From: Pseudodesulfovibrio aespoeensis Aspo-2
GTDB taxonomy: Bacteria; Desulfobacterota; Desulfovibrionia; Desulfovibrionales; Desulfovibrionaceae
Direction of reading: 5' to 3'
DNA: 64,000 nucleotides
NCBI RefSeq assembly: GCF_000176915.2
Contig: NC_014844.1
Location: forward strand, 868,001-932,000
The translations under genes were made by a program, and so were the position numbers. The notes beneath the pieces were generated by a model. It did no database searches. It saw only the letters and a program-made list of their open reading frames with translations, and was not told where the DNA came from. Positions 38,192 through 46,529 of the stretch are shown one piece after another; position 1 is the first letter of the stretch, and each line of letters opens with the position of its first letter.

Positions 38192-39973
38192 ATGAAGCTG
38201 CGTTCCTTTCAAATGCGCATTCTGTTGTGGACCTGGGCGCTCCTGCTCGTGGTTCTGGCGGTGGTGTTCTTCTACACCACCAGCATTGTTGGCAGCGAGT
38301 TGGTGCGCGAGACCGAGCGGCGGTCGCTCAACGAGCTTGAGACCCTCAAGTGGCTGATGGAGAACCATCGGCCCTTTGGGTCGGAAGAGGAATTCGCGGG
38401 CTGGGTGGACGCCATTGGGCTGAGGCTGGGCACCCGGGTCACCTTCATCGTCGGCGGCAGGGTGGTGGCCGACTCCGACGTGCCCTACGCCGAACTGGGC
38501 GGGGTGGAGGACCACAGCACCAGGCCAGAAGTGCTGGCCGCCATGCACAGCGAGCGCGGCACAGACATGCGCTACTCAGGCACCGTGCACACGGACATGC
38601 TCTATGTGGCCCAGCAGGTGGAGGCCGCGGCCGGGATGCCCGCCGGGGTGCTGCGGCTGGCCGTGCCCATCTCCAAGGTCAACGCGCGGCTGGCCATGCT
38701 GCGCGAGAATTTTTCCTGGATATTCTTCGTCACCCTGATCTGCGCGGGCGTGGTCAGCGCGCTCATGTCGCGCAACATGAGCCGCGACATCACGGCTTTT
38801 TCCGAACTGGCGCGGGCCATCGGCGAGGGCGACTACGCCAAGCGGCTGCGCGCCCTGCCCGGCGGAGAGTTCAAGCCCCTGGCCCAGTCGGTCAACGCCA
38901 TGGCCCAGTCCATCGAGCGCAACGTGCGCGTCATCGAGGACCAGAAGGGCCAGCTCCAGGCCGTGTTCGACGGCATGCGCGAGGGGGTCATGACCATCGA
39001 CACTGAAGGTCGCATCGAGTCCTACAACGGCGCGCTGGACGAGATGTTCAACCTGCCCGCCACCACCGTGGGCCGCACCCCCATCGAGGTCACCCGCAGG
39101 CTGGAGATACAGGATCTGGCCGACAGGCTGCTGGCCGACCGCGAGGTGAGCGAGGGCGGCGTCCAGATAGATCTGCTCGACTCGCGCACCGTGGAGGTCA
39201 GCGGGGTGCCCTTCTTCGACTACAAGGGCGTGCGCAAGGTCATTCTTGTCTTCTACGACATCACCGAGATGAAGCGCAGCGAGAAGGGCCTCAAGGACTT
39301 CGTGGCCAACGCTTCCCATCAGTTGCGCACGCCGCTGACATCCATCAAGGGGTACTCCGAAACCCTGCTCGACAATCCTCCGGCAACGCCCGAAGGGGGC
39401 CGCCAGTTCCTCGAAATCATCCTCAAGAACGCCGACCACATGGACAAGGTCATCTCAAGCATGCTCGCCCTGGCTCGATCCGAGCAGGTGGGCGAGGCGC
39501 TGGCCCTTGCCCCGGTCTCCGGGCGCGAGAGCATGGACCGGGCCGTGGCCGATGTCACCCCCTGGGCAGGAGAGCGCAACATCACCCTGCGAAGCCGGAC
39601 GCCTGAAAGCGAGATGCTCGTCATGGCCGAGCCGGACGGGCTGCTGCACGTCTTTCACAACCTGCTCAACAACGCGGTCAAGTACAGCCCCGAGGGCGGG
39701 GTGATCACGGTCAGCGCCGAGGACGACGGCGAGTCCATCGTCTTCTGTGTCGAGGACCAGGGGCCGGGCATCTCGCGCGAACACAGCATCAAGGTCTTCG
39801 AGCGGTTCTACCGCGTGGACGAGAACACCATCGACGGTTCCGGCAGCTCCGGACTGGGGCTGGCCATCTGCCGCCGCATCGTGCGGAATTTCGATGGCGA
39901 GATATGGCACGACGGCTATGGAGAGGACATCAGGGGAGCGCGGTTCTGCTTCCGTCTGAACAAACCGGCTTGA
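38192..39973 (+). CDS. phoR: PhoR-type sensor histidine kinase
   Basis: 593 residues from the ATG at 38192. TM1 is near residues 8-28, a periplasmic sensor domain spans about 30-165, and TM2 is near 172-190. HAMP follows (FSELARAIGEGDYAKRL), then PAS (about 250-350, AVFDGMREGVMTIDTEGRIE) and the HisKA domain with phospho-acceptor His376 in ASHQLRTPLTSIKGY. The ATPase domain has NLLNNAVKYSPEGG, EDQGPGIS and GSSGLGLAICRRI. PhoR identity is inferred from the next genes (Pit transporter and PhoU-like protein) and the upstream Pho-like repeats. No response regulator is adjacent, so its PhoB partner must be encoded elsewhere. Confidence 0.85.
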   Translation: MKLRSFQMRILLWTWALLLVVLAVVFFYTTSIVGSELVRETERRSLNELETLKWLMENHRPFGSEEEFAGWVDAIGLRLGTRVTFIVGGRVVADSDVPYAELGGVEDHSTRPEVLAAMHSERGTDMRYSGTVHTDMLYVAQQVEAAAGMPAGVLRLAVPISKVNARLAMLRENFSWIFFVTLICAGVVSALMSRNMSRDITAFSELARAIGEGDYAKRLRALPGGEFKPLAQSVNAMAQSIERNVRVIEDQKGQLQAVFDGMREGVMTIDTEGRIESYNGALDEMFNLPATTVGRTPIEVTRRLEIQDLADRLLADREVSEGGVQIDLLDSRTVEVSGVPFFDYKGVRKVILVFYDITEMKRSEKGLKDFVANASHQLRTPLTSIKGYSETLLDNPPATPEGGRQFLEIILKNADHMDKVISSMLALARSEQVGEALALAPVSGRESMDRAVADVTPWAGERNITLRSRTPESEMLVMAEPDGLLHVFHNLLNNAVKYSPEGGVITVSAEDDGESIVFCVEDQGPGISREHSIKVFERFYRVDENTIDGSGSSGLGLAICRRIVRNFDGEIWHDGYGEDIRGARFCFRLNKPA

Positions 39974-40022
39974 ACGGGCCGGATCACCCTCTAACCAACT
40001 CCCTCGCAAGAGGGGCCATGCA

Positions 40023-41261
40023 ATGGATATCTACGACCTTTTCTTCTATCTGTCTCTGGGAGCGGGCTTTCTCATGGCCTTCAACCTGGGAGCCAACGAT
40101 GTGGCCAACTCCATGGCCTCGGCTGTGGGCGCGCGGGCCATCTCCGTGCGCCAGGCCGTGTTCATCGCCAGCATCCTGAACTTCGTCGGCGCGGTGTTCA
40201 TGGGCTCGCACGTGACGGCCACGGTGAGCAAGGGGATCATCAACTCCTCGGCCATATCAGACCCCAAGCTGATGATGATAGGGATGTTCTCCGCCCTGCT
40301 GGCGGCGGCGCTGTGGGTGCTTGTGGCCACGCTCACCTCGCTGCCCGTCTCCTCGACCCACTCCATCGTCGGGGCGATCATGGGGTTCGGGCTGGTGGCG
40401 GGCGGGCCGGACGTGGTCAACTGGCTGAAGATGGGCGGCATTGTCCTCTCCTGGATCATCTCCCCGTTCTTTGCCGCCATCATCGCCTTCTCGGTCTTCT
40501 CCCACATCCGAAAATACATCCTCTACAAGCACCACTTCATCGAGCAGGCCAAGCGATGGGCCCCCATCTGGGCTGCCTTTACCATCCTGCTGATCGCCCT
40601 CTCTTTTCTCTACAAGACCCCAGCTGGCAAGTCGCTTGACCTGCATTGGGTCACGGCCTTGGTCATTGCCGCTGCCCTGGGCCTGCTGACCTGGCTTGGC
40701 ACGCGCGTGCTCGTCGGCAGGATGGTTATGGATCAGGAAGAGGGTGCAGAAGGGGTGGAGCGGGTGTTCCGGCGGATGCAGGTAGGCACCTCCTGTTACG
40801 TGGCCCTGTCCCAGGGGGCCAACGACGTGGCCAACGCCATCGGCCCGGTGGCGGCCATCTACCTGATCGCCAAGGAGCATCAACTCTACTCCCAGGCGGA
40901 CATCCCCATTTCCATGCTTATACTCGGCGGACTGGGCATCGCTTTTGGCATCAGCCTGCTCGGCCACAAGGTCATGGCCACCGTGGGCGAAAAGATCACC
41001 ACCCTGACCAACACGCGCGGCTTTGCCGTGGATTTCGGCGCGGCCTCCACCGTGCTGATCGCCTCCAACCTCGGCCTGCCTGTCTCCACCACCCACGCGG
41101 CTGTGGGCGGCGTGGTCGGCGTGGGGCTGGCGCGCGGGTTCAAGGCCGTGGATTTCCGCGTGCTGTTGCGCATCGTGGCCTACTGGGTGGCCACCGTGCC
41201 CATCGCGGCCCTGACCAGTATCATTTTCTTTGTGCTGCTGAAGTGGTTGTGTTACAGCTAG
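40023..41261 (+). CDS. pit: Low-affinity inorganic phosphate transporter, PiT family
   Basis: 412 residues, about ten transmembrane helices. The two PiT signature repeats are visible: MAFNLGANDVANSMASAVGA near residue 19 and ALSQGANDVANAIGPVAAIY near 264. Each is followed by an SLPVSSTHSIVG / GLPVSSTHA-like motif (LGLPVSTTHAAVGGVVG). It imports phosphate with a cation across the inner membrane. It lies 49 bases after phoR and 41 before a DUF47 gene, the classic partner of PiT transporters. Confidence 0.95.
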   Translation: MDIYDLFFYLSLGAGFLMAFNLGANDVANSMASAVGARAISVRQAVFIASILNFVGAVFMGSHVTATVSKGIINSSAISDPKLMMIGMFSALLAAALWVLVATLTSLPVSSTHSIVGAIMGFGLVAGGPDVVNWLKMGGIVLSWIISPFFAAIIAFSVFSHIRKYILYKHHFIEQAKRWAPIWAAFTILLIALSFLYKTPAGKSLDLHWVTALVIAAALGLLTWLGTRVLVGRMVMDQEEGAEGVERVFRRMQVGTSCYVALSQGANDVANAIGPVAAIYLIAKEHQLYSQADIPISMLILGGLGIAFGISLLGHKVMATVGEKITTLTNTRGFAVDFGAASTVLIASNLGLPVSTTHAAVGGVVGVGLARGFKAVDFRVLLRIVAYWVATVPIAALTSIIFFVLLKWLCYS

Positions 41262-41302
41262 GCTACGCTAATCTCTGAATAAACGTTCGCGAGGATAGAC
41301 AT

Positions 41303-41977
41303 ATGTTCATCAGAATGCCGTTTTTTGGTCTGCTTTCCAAGAGAGATCCCATGGAAGGACTCGTCGAGCACTACAACAAGATCGCCGAGTGCATCGCCAC
41401 CATCGACGAGTCGCTCGAATGCTATCTTGGCGGCGGGATGTGCCGTGAATTCGAGGAGTTGACCAGGACCATCGACGAGATCGAGAATCACGCAGACATC
41501 ATCAAGCGCAACATCCGCAACCACCTGCCCAGGGGCGTCTTCATGGCCGTGGAGAAACCCCTGTTCCTGAGCTACACCAAGAGCCAGGACAACATCCTGG
41601 ACTCGGCCCAGGACGCGCTCCACTGGCTGGCCATGCGCAAGGTGGAGATTTCCGAGGATATCCAGAAGGATCTCATCTTTCTGCTCGACGCGGTGGAGCG
41701 GACCACGATTTTGCTCGGCCCGGCCCTTGATGCCACCATTGCCCTGGTCAATGGCGAATCCCTGGACCGCGAAGGCACCAAGAACCACTATTGCAAGGTG
41801 CGCTTCGAGCGCGAGAATGTCCGCACCCTCAAGAATGAACTCCAGAAGGCGGTCTACGCCAAGGACATTGAGTTCAAGGACATCTATCAGCTCCTGCACT
41901 TCATCGACTGCCTTGACGACATGGCCCACAATACCGAAAACTGCGCCGACTTCCTGCGGGCCATGATCGCACGCTAG
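41303..41977 (+). CDS. DUF47 (PhoU-like) phosphate-transport regulator
   Basis: 224 residues, almost all helical. It starts MFIRMPFFGLLSKRDPMEG and contains IDEIENHADIIKRNIRNHLPR, DSAQDALHWLAMR and CLDDMAHNTENCADFLRAMI, the patterns of the TIGR00153/DUF47 family. Such proteins resemble PhoU and sit next to PiT genes, probably restraining transport. Order phoR-pit-DUF47 on one strand suggests a phosphate-responsive operon. Confidence 0.9.
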   Translation: MFIRMPFFGLLSKRDPMEGLVEHYNKIAECIATIDESLECYLGGGMCREFEELTRTIDEIENHADIIKRNIRNHLPRGVFMAVEKPLFLSYTKSQDNILDSAQDALHWLAMRKVEISEDIQKDLIFLLDAVERTTILLGPALDATIALVNGESLDREGTKNHYCKVRFERENVRTLKNELQKAVYAKDIEFKDIYQLLHFIDCLDDMAHNTENCADFLRAMIAR

Positions 41978-42001
41978 CCGGCCCTGCCCCGACATGAGTG
42001 A

Positions 42002-42034
42002 AACCGCCCTGTCCGCTAGCCGGACAGGGCGGTT
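42002..42034 (+). terminator. Rho-independent-type terminator of the phoR-pit-DUF47 operon
   Basis: A perfect 14-base stem (AACCGCCCTGTCCG) with a five-base loop, followed by CTGCGTTT. Confidence 0.7.
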
Positions 42035-42245
42035 CTGCGTTTCGCGGCCCGTGTCTTGCCGGATATCAGGCTCCGGGCTTATCTCCCATTGCGCCCTTTC
42101 TTTCCTCCATTTTCCGTCGCCGGGGCCCAGCGTCCCATCCAACCACCCCCGCCTGTCGGCTTGTCCTGCCGCGCTCTGTGTCGCCATCGCGCCGGTTGCA
42201 AATTGCCAGCTAGCGCAAGAGGCTGTTCCGCTGCGAGAAATATAT

Positions 42246-42274
42246 TGATATTGATTTTCAAAATCGATATATCA
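42246..42274. promoter_or_regulatory. AT-rich interrupted palindrome, possible operator
   Basis: TGATAT and ATATCA flank GATTTTCAAAATC in the one strongly AT-rich spot of this gap, about 80 bases before the HD-GYP gene. It could be a regulator site or part of the promoter; I cannot name the regulator. Confidence 0.4.
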
Positions 42275-42366
42275 GTCTTCCAAACGATGCGGGGAAGGGG
42301 CTGCCCGCCTGTACCGACCAGGAAATTTCAGGGAGACGCATATGCAGGAAATGGGTGGTGATCGTG

Positions 42367-43056
42367 ATGAATGAAGAGGCATTGCTCAAGGCAGGAGCAC
42401 TCGGGGCGGTACAGGCCGGGCAATGCGGGTCGTCGGCCCATTTCGTGACCACCATCCTGCACCAGTTCGCCGAGTCCCTGGGCTTTGCCATAGACGCCAA
42501 GGACCAGAGCACCCGGATGCATTCGGACGAGGTGGCCAGGATATCCCAGGTGCTGGCCCTGACCATGGGGCTGTCCGGCACCGAAGGGCAGATCATCCAT
42601 GTGGCCGGGCATCTGCACGACATCGGCAAGATCGGCGTGCCTGACGCGGTGCTCGGCAAGTGCGGCACCCTGACCCCTGCCGAGTGGAAGGCCATGCGCA
42701 GGCACCCGCAGGCCGGGGCCGACATCTTGCGCCCTGTGGCCGCCCTGAGCAATCTCGGCGTGGTGGATATGGTCCTGTTTCATCACGAGCGGTACGACGG
42801 GGCGGGCTACCCGCACGGTCTCAAGGGGCTGGCCATCCCGCTGGGCGCGCGCATCATCGCTCTTGGCGACACGCTCTCGGCCATGCTCCAGGATCGCCCC
42901 TATCGCAAGGCGCGCACCTTTGACGCGGCCCATGACGAGATCATCCGCTGCTCCTGCAGCCAGTTCGACCCGCGCGTGGTCGAGGCGTTCCGCGAGTCTG
43001 CGGGCAAGCTCGAATCCCTTGTGGAAAACGGCGCGGGCAAGACCCTGGCCGCATAA
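42367..43056 (+). CDS. HD-GYP domain protein, probable cyclic-di-GMP phosphodiesterase
   Basis: 229 residues from the ATG at 42367; a GTG at 42355 is also possible. Helical N-terminus, then the HD motif HVAGHLHDIGKIGVPD near residue 78 and the GYP motif VLFHHERYDGAGYP near 137, with later IIALGDTLSAML and DPRVVEAF as in HD-GYP enzymes. It lacks any receiver or sensor domain, so regulation must come from expression or a partner protein. It should hydrolyse cyclic di-GMP and thereby affect motility or attachment. Confidence 0.88.
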   Translation: MNEEALLKAGALGAVQAGQCGSSAHFVTTILHQFAESLGFAIDAKDQSTRMHSDEVARISQVLALTMGLSGTEGQIIHVAGHLHDIGKIGVPDAVLGKCGTLTPAEWKAMRRHPQAGADILRPVAALSNLGVVDMVLFHHERYDGAGYPHGLKGLAIPLGARIIALGDTLSAMLQDRPYRKARTFDAAHDEIIRCSCSQFDPRVVEAFRESAGKLESLVENGAGKTLAA

Positions 43057-43060
43057 GAAA

Positions 43061-43088
43061 GGCCGACCGGAACCATGTCCGGTCGGCC
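43061..43088. terminator. Bidirectional terminator between the HD-GYP gene and ilvD
   Basis: A perfect 11-base stem (GGCCGACCGGA) with a six-base loop lies in the 56-base gap between the two converging genes. Confidence 0.7.
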
Positions 43089-43112
43089 CAGGGAAGGCTG
43101 TGTCGCGGGCCG

Positions 43113-44774
43113 CTACCGCTCGAAGACCGCGCCCCTGGATGCGGAGGTGACGAGCCGGGCGTAGCGGCGCAGGAACGGGGAAGCAATTTCCTTGACCACG
43201 GGCGTGTAGGTCTTGCGCCGCGCTTCAAGCTCGGCGTTGTCCACCAAAAGGGTGATGGACCGGGCCGGGATGTCGATGGCGATCCTGTCACCGGTCTGGA
43301 TCAGCCCCACCGGGCCGCCCGCCGCCGCCTCGGGCGAGACATGGCCGATGGCCGCGCCGCGCGTGCCGCCTGAGAACCGGCCATCCGTGATCAGGGCCAC
43401 CGAGCCGCCAAGACCCATGCCGGAGATGGCCGAGGTGGGCGTGAGCATTTCGCGCATGCCCGGGCCGCCCTTGGGGCCTTCGTAAAGCACCACCACCACG
43501 TCGCCGGGCTTGATCTCGCCGCCCAGAATGGCCTGCACGCTTTCCTCCTCGGAGTGGAACACCCTGGCCGTGCCCGTGTTGACCATCATCTCCGGGGCCA
43601 CTGCCGACTGCTTCACGCAGCAGCCCTCGGGCGCGATGTTGCCGTAGAGGATGGCGATGCCTCCTTCCTCGGAATAGGGGGTGTCGATGGGCCGGACGAT
43701 GTCGTGATTGGTGACCTTGGCGCCGAGATCCTTGAGGTTTTCGCCCAGGGTCTTGCCGGTGACGGTCATTACGTCGAGGTTGAGCAGGCCGCGCTTGACC
43801 AGCTCGCTCATGACGCCGGGGATGCCGCCCGCCTCGTTCAGGTCTTCCATATAGTGCGGGCCTGCCGGGGAGAGCTTGCACAGGTTGGGCGTCTTTCTGC
43901 TGATCTCGTTGAACATTTCCAGGCTCAGGTCGAGGCCTGCCTCGGCAAAGAGGGCGGGCAGGTGCAGGGTGGTGTTGGTGGAGCAGCCAAGGGCCATGTC
44001 CATGGTCACGGCGTTGTGCACGGATTTCGCGGTCACGATGTCGCGCGGGCGGATGTTGCGCGCAAGCATTTCCATGACCTGCATGCCGGTGTGTTTGGCC
44101 AGGCGTATCCTGGCCGACATGACCGCCGGGATGGTGCCGTTGCCCGGCAGGGCCAGGCCGATGGACTCGGACAGACAGTTCATGGAGTTGGCCGTGAACA
44201 TGCCCGCGCACGAGCCGCAGGTGGGGCAGGCGGATTCTTCGAGCACGGTCAGCTCGTCCTCGTTCATGGACCCGGTCTTGACCCGGCCCACGCCCTCGAA
44301 GACCGTGATCAGGTCCGCGCTCTTCCGGCGTCCGGCCAGCATGGGTCCGCCGGAGACGATGATGGCCGGGATGTTCAGGCGCAGGATGGCCATGAGCATG
44401 CCGGGCACGATCTTGTCGCAGTTGGTGATGCAGACCAGGGCGTCAAAGGGATGGGCCGTGGCCATGATCTCCACCGAGTCGGCGATGATCTCGCGGCTGG
44501 GCAGGGACATTCGCATGCCTTCGTGGTTCATGGCCAGCCCGTCGCAGACGCCGATGGCCGGGAACTCCATGGGCGTGCCCCCGGCGTGGCGGATGCCGTC
44601 CTTGACGGCCCTGGCGATGGTGTGGAGATGGACGTGGCCGGGGATGATTTCGTTGGCGGCGTTGCACACGCCGATGAGGGGGCGGTTGAGTTCCTCTCTG
44701 GTCAGGCCGGTCGCGTAGAGGAGCGAGCGGTGGGGGGCTTTTTCCAGCCCGCCGGTCATGATCTTGCTGCGCAT
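43113..44774 (-). CDS. ilvD: Dihydroxy-acid dehydratase
   Basis: 553 residues, normal length. Cluster cysteines lie in [11 protein letters not shown] near residue 120 and [20 protein letters not shown] near 190. The C-terminal [23 protein letters not shown] is diagnostic of the IlvD/Edd family. It makes the 2-oxo acids for valine, isoleucine and leucine in the cytoplasm. The isoleucine/valine function is favoured over Edd by length and sequence. It is the last ordinary chromosomal gene before the inverted-repeat cassette. Confidence 0.96.
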   Translation of the reverse strand: MRSKIMTGGLEKAPHRSLLYATGLTREELNRPLIGVCNAANEIIPGHVHLHTIARAVKDGIRHAGGTPMEFPAIGVCDGLAMNHEGMRMSLPSREIIADSVEIMATAHPFDALVCITNCDKIVPGMLMAILRLNIPAIIVSGGPMLAGRRKSADLITVFEGVGRVKTGSMNEDELTVLEESACPTCGSCAGMFTANSMNCLSESIGLALPGNGTIPAVMSARIRLAKHTGMQVMEMLARNIRPRDIVTAKSVHNAVTMDMALGCSTNTTLHLPALFAEAGLDLSLEMFNEISRKTPNLCKLSPAGPHYMEDLNEAGGIPGVMSELVKRGLLNLDVMTVTGKTLGENLKDLGAKVTNHDIVRPIDTPYSEEGGIAILYGNIAPEGCCVKQSAVAPEMMVNTGTARVFHSEEESVQAILGGEIKPGDVVVVLYEGPKGGPGMREMLTPTSAISGMGLGGSVALITDGRFSGGTRGAAIGHVSPEAAAGGPVGLIQTGDRIAIDIPARSITLLVDNAELEARRKTYTPVVKEIASPFLRRYARLVTSASRGAVFER

Positions 44775-44876
44775 GGGGTGACTCCTTCGTTGGTCGAAAT
44801 GCGGACGGTTACTTCACCGCCAATGGCAGCGCCTGTCAACTCATAATGGGGATGCGGGGGATGAGATGGGGAAGGG

Positions 44877-44975
44877 GGAGAGAGTCGGTCGAACCTGCGG
44901 TTCTCCCTCCAAGTTTATTGATTGCCCTCCCGGCGGGGTTACTTTCTTTTGCTGCCCCAAAAGAAAGTAACCAAA
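44877..44975 (+). repeat. Outer left inverted repeat of the AIPR cassette
   Basis: About 95 bases ending in a hairpin whose arms GGTTACTTTCTTTTG and its complement enclose GCTGCCC. The same sequence, inverted and about 90 percent alike by eye, lies at about 48491-48592. In the right copy the repeat continues without a break into the inner repeat. Here it is cut off after CCAAA at 44975 by the IS element. Confidence 0.85.
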
Positions 44976-45042
44976 TACCATGCTGGCCTTACCTGAGGTA
45001 GTCTGAGTTTGAACGACAACTTAGAACCGCAGGAGGCACAGC

Positions 45043-46110
45043 ATGGCAAAGTATTCAGTATCACGAATCAGCGATTTTCTGGAAGCGTTTGAAGGCCGGG
45101 AGATTCACGTCGGCGTGGACGTTCACAAACTCAGTTATCATGTGGCGGTGCGTCGCGAGGATGGGGCTTGTGAGACATGGGTAGCGCCTGCCAAGCCATA
45201 TGATTTGGTCCTGGCGTTGCTCGAATTGGGGCAGCCAATAGCACAGGTCACTTATGAATCCGGCCCAACGGGTTTTGGGCTATGTCGGGCCATGGAAGAG
45301 GCTGGCATAGATTGCTGCGTGGTTGCCCCGAGCAAGGTTCCCCGTGCTGTGGTTGCGGGGTCAAAGACAGATCGGTTGGACTGTATCAAACTGGCCGACT
45401 ATGCCGCCAAGGGCATGCTTAAGGGGATCGCCGTGCCTACTCCTGCCGAGGAAGGAGAGCGCAGCCTGATTCGCCGCAGGTCGCAGATTGTCGACAACAT
45501 CCGCCGCGCCAAGTTACGGATCAAGTCGTTGCTGCTTTACGTCGGCGCGGAGGAGCCGCCAGGGCTATCGCAGTGGTCCGGGCAAGCCGTTGGGAGACTG
45601 TCGACTCTTCAAATCGAGCCTGCCGCCAAGTTGACGCTGGACAGCCTGTTGCGCGAGTTGTCTTGGCAGAAGGTGGAGCTAAAAGAGATCGAGGCGACTC
45701 TGTCCATGATCATGGTAAAACGGCATGAAGAGGCTATGAAGCGGCTGCGGACGGTCCCCGGCGTCGGCCCGACGGTCGCCACCACGTTTTTGCTGGAGGT
45801 CTTTCGTCCGGAGCGTTTTCAGTGTCATGAACAGGTCGTGTCGTATCTCGGTCTTGCGCCGACGGTTCGCCAAAGTGGTGAGCGATCATCACGCGGCCGA
45901 CTTGTTCCTGTCGGACAAAAACGATTGCGAAGCCTCCTGGTCGAATCCGCTTGGATATGGCAGGCAAAAGTTCCTAAAATCAAAGAACGTTACAACCAGC
46001 TTGTCGCAAAAACAGGAGTGCCGCAAAAAGCCATTGCAGCCATAGCTCGCCTCCTGGCAATCGTTTTATGGCGTTTGAGTCTTTCGGGCCGTTGTTATCA
46101 AAGTTCATAA
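45043..46110 (+). CDS. IS110-family transposase (DEDD recombinase)
   Basis: 355 residues, AGGAGG before the ATG. The N-terminal RuvC-like DEDD domain shows HVGVDVHKLSYHVAV near residue 22, then VTYESGPTGFG and SKTDRLDCIKLADYA. The C-terminal Transposase_20 domain shows LRTVPGVGPTVATTFLLEV near residue 235, YLGLAPTVRQSG and the serine-containing SSRGRLVPVG. IS110 enzymes recombine double-stranded DNA guided by a bridge RNA encoded in the element's own non-coding end. The gene is complete and looks active. Confidence 0.95.
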   Translation: MAKYSVSRISDFLEAFEGREIHVGVDVHKLSYHVAVRREDGACETWVAPAKPYDLVLALLELGQPIAQVTYESGPTGFGLCRAMEEAGIDCCVVAPSKVPRAVVAGSKTDRLDCIKLADYAAKGMLKGIAVPTPAEEGERSLIRRRSQIVDNIRRAKLRIKSLLLYVGAEEPPGLSQWSGQAVGRLSTLQIEPAAKLTLDSLLRELSWQKVELKEIEATLSMIMVKRHEEAMKRLRTVPGVGPTVATTFLLEVFRPERFQCHEQVVSYLGLAPTVRQSGERSSRGRLVPVGQKRLRSLLVESAWIWQAKVPKIKERYNQLVAKTGVPQKAIAAIARLLAIVLWRLSLSGRCYQSS

Positions 46111-46269
46111 CCTGAATCACCAATCTGCGCGGGCGTTTTTCGGCTGTTTAGACAGCGTGAACCAAATGGCGCAATAATGATTTTGTACCGAACGAATGGT
46201 ACTTGGTGCCAGAGAGCACGAATAGGAAAAGGCTATACACAGATTCCCTTGACGGTGGGCCACATAGGA
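46111..46269 (+). ncRNA. Candidate bridge RNA region of the IS element
   Basis: The 3' non-coding end of the IS holds several small hairpins, among them GCTGT-TTAG-ACAGC and GTACC-N8-GGTAC followed by GTGC-N6-GCAC. IS1111-type elements encode their guide RNA in this position. No direct evidence of transcription can be read, and the guide loops were not matched to target and donor with certainty. Confidence 0.35.
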
Positions 46270-46436
46270 GAAAAGGGGCTTTCCCACGCTTATCCGCGAG
46301 TAAGCCCGGCCAAGAATCTGATCAAATCCGGTCTGCTCCCGAATCAAGTCCTCCGTTTCGCTCCGTCCGTGATTCGAAAAGCCGCAGCCTCGGCTTTGTC
46401 AGCTTCTAGGCCGCACTTACTAATCGCTCGGGTTGG
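46270..46436 (+). repeat. Inner left inverted repeat of the AIPR cassette
   Basis: From GAAAAGGGGCT through GCTTATCCGCGAGTA and GAATCAAGTCCTCCG to ATCGCTCGGGTTGG. It is the inverted match of 48324-48490, with a few substitutions. It contains short open frames that are mirrored in the other copy and are not taken as genes. Confidence 0.85.
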
Positions 46437-46529
46437 ATTTGACTTGAAATATCTATTCTTGATATGCTATATGTATTTAAGGCAAACATTCTAATATCAC
46501 TTGTTATCTCGAAGGGGTGTGGTGAAGTG

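Larger units (their letters stand above)
41978..42366. other. Intergenic region before the HD-GYP gene
   Basis: Holds the terminator at 42002-42034, about 200 bases with no recognisable feature, an AT-rich palindrome at 42246-42274, and a possible 10-codon leader (ATG 42342, after AGGGAG) whose stop overlaps the HD-GYP start region. Confidence 0.5.
44976..46269 (+). mobile_element. IS110-family (IS1111-like) insertion sequence
   Basis: Ends are deduced by comparing the broken left repeat with the intact right repeat: the shared sequence stops at CCAAA (44975) and resumes at GAAAAGGGG (46270). Length is about 1.29 kb, with no visible target duplication and one transposase gene. Near the ends, ATGCTGGCC on the left and the inverted ATGTGGCC on the right look like the subterminal inverted repeats of the IS1111 subgroup. 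The longer non-coding end is the 3' one (about 160 bases). Confidence 0.8.

Noticed and set aside
46177-46494. Open frames inside the cassette inverted repeats (also 48296-48608)
   Set aside because: They are mirror images in both repeat copies, cross the IS border on the left, and have no ribosome site. They reflect the repeat, not genes.
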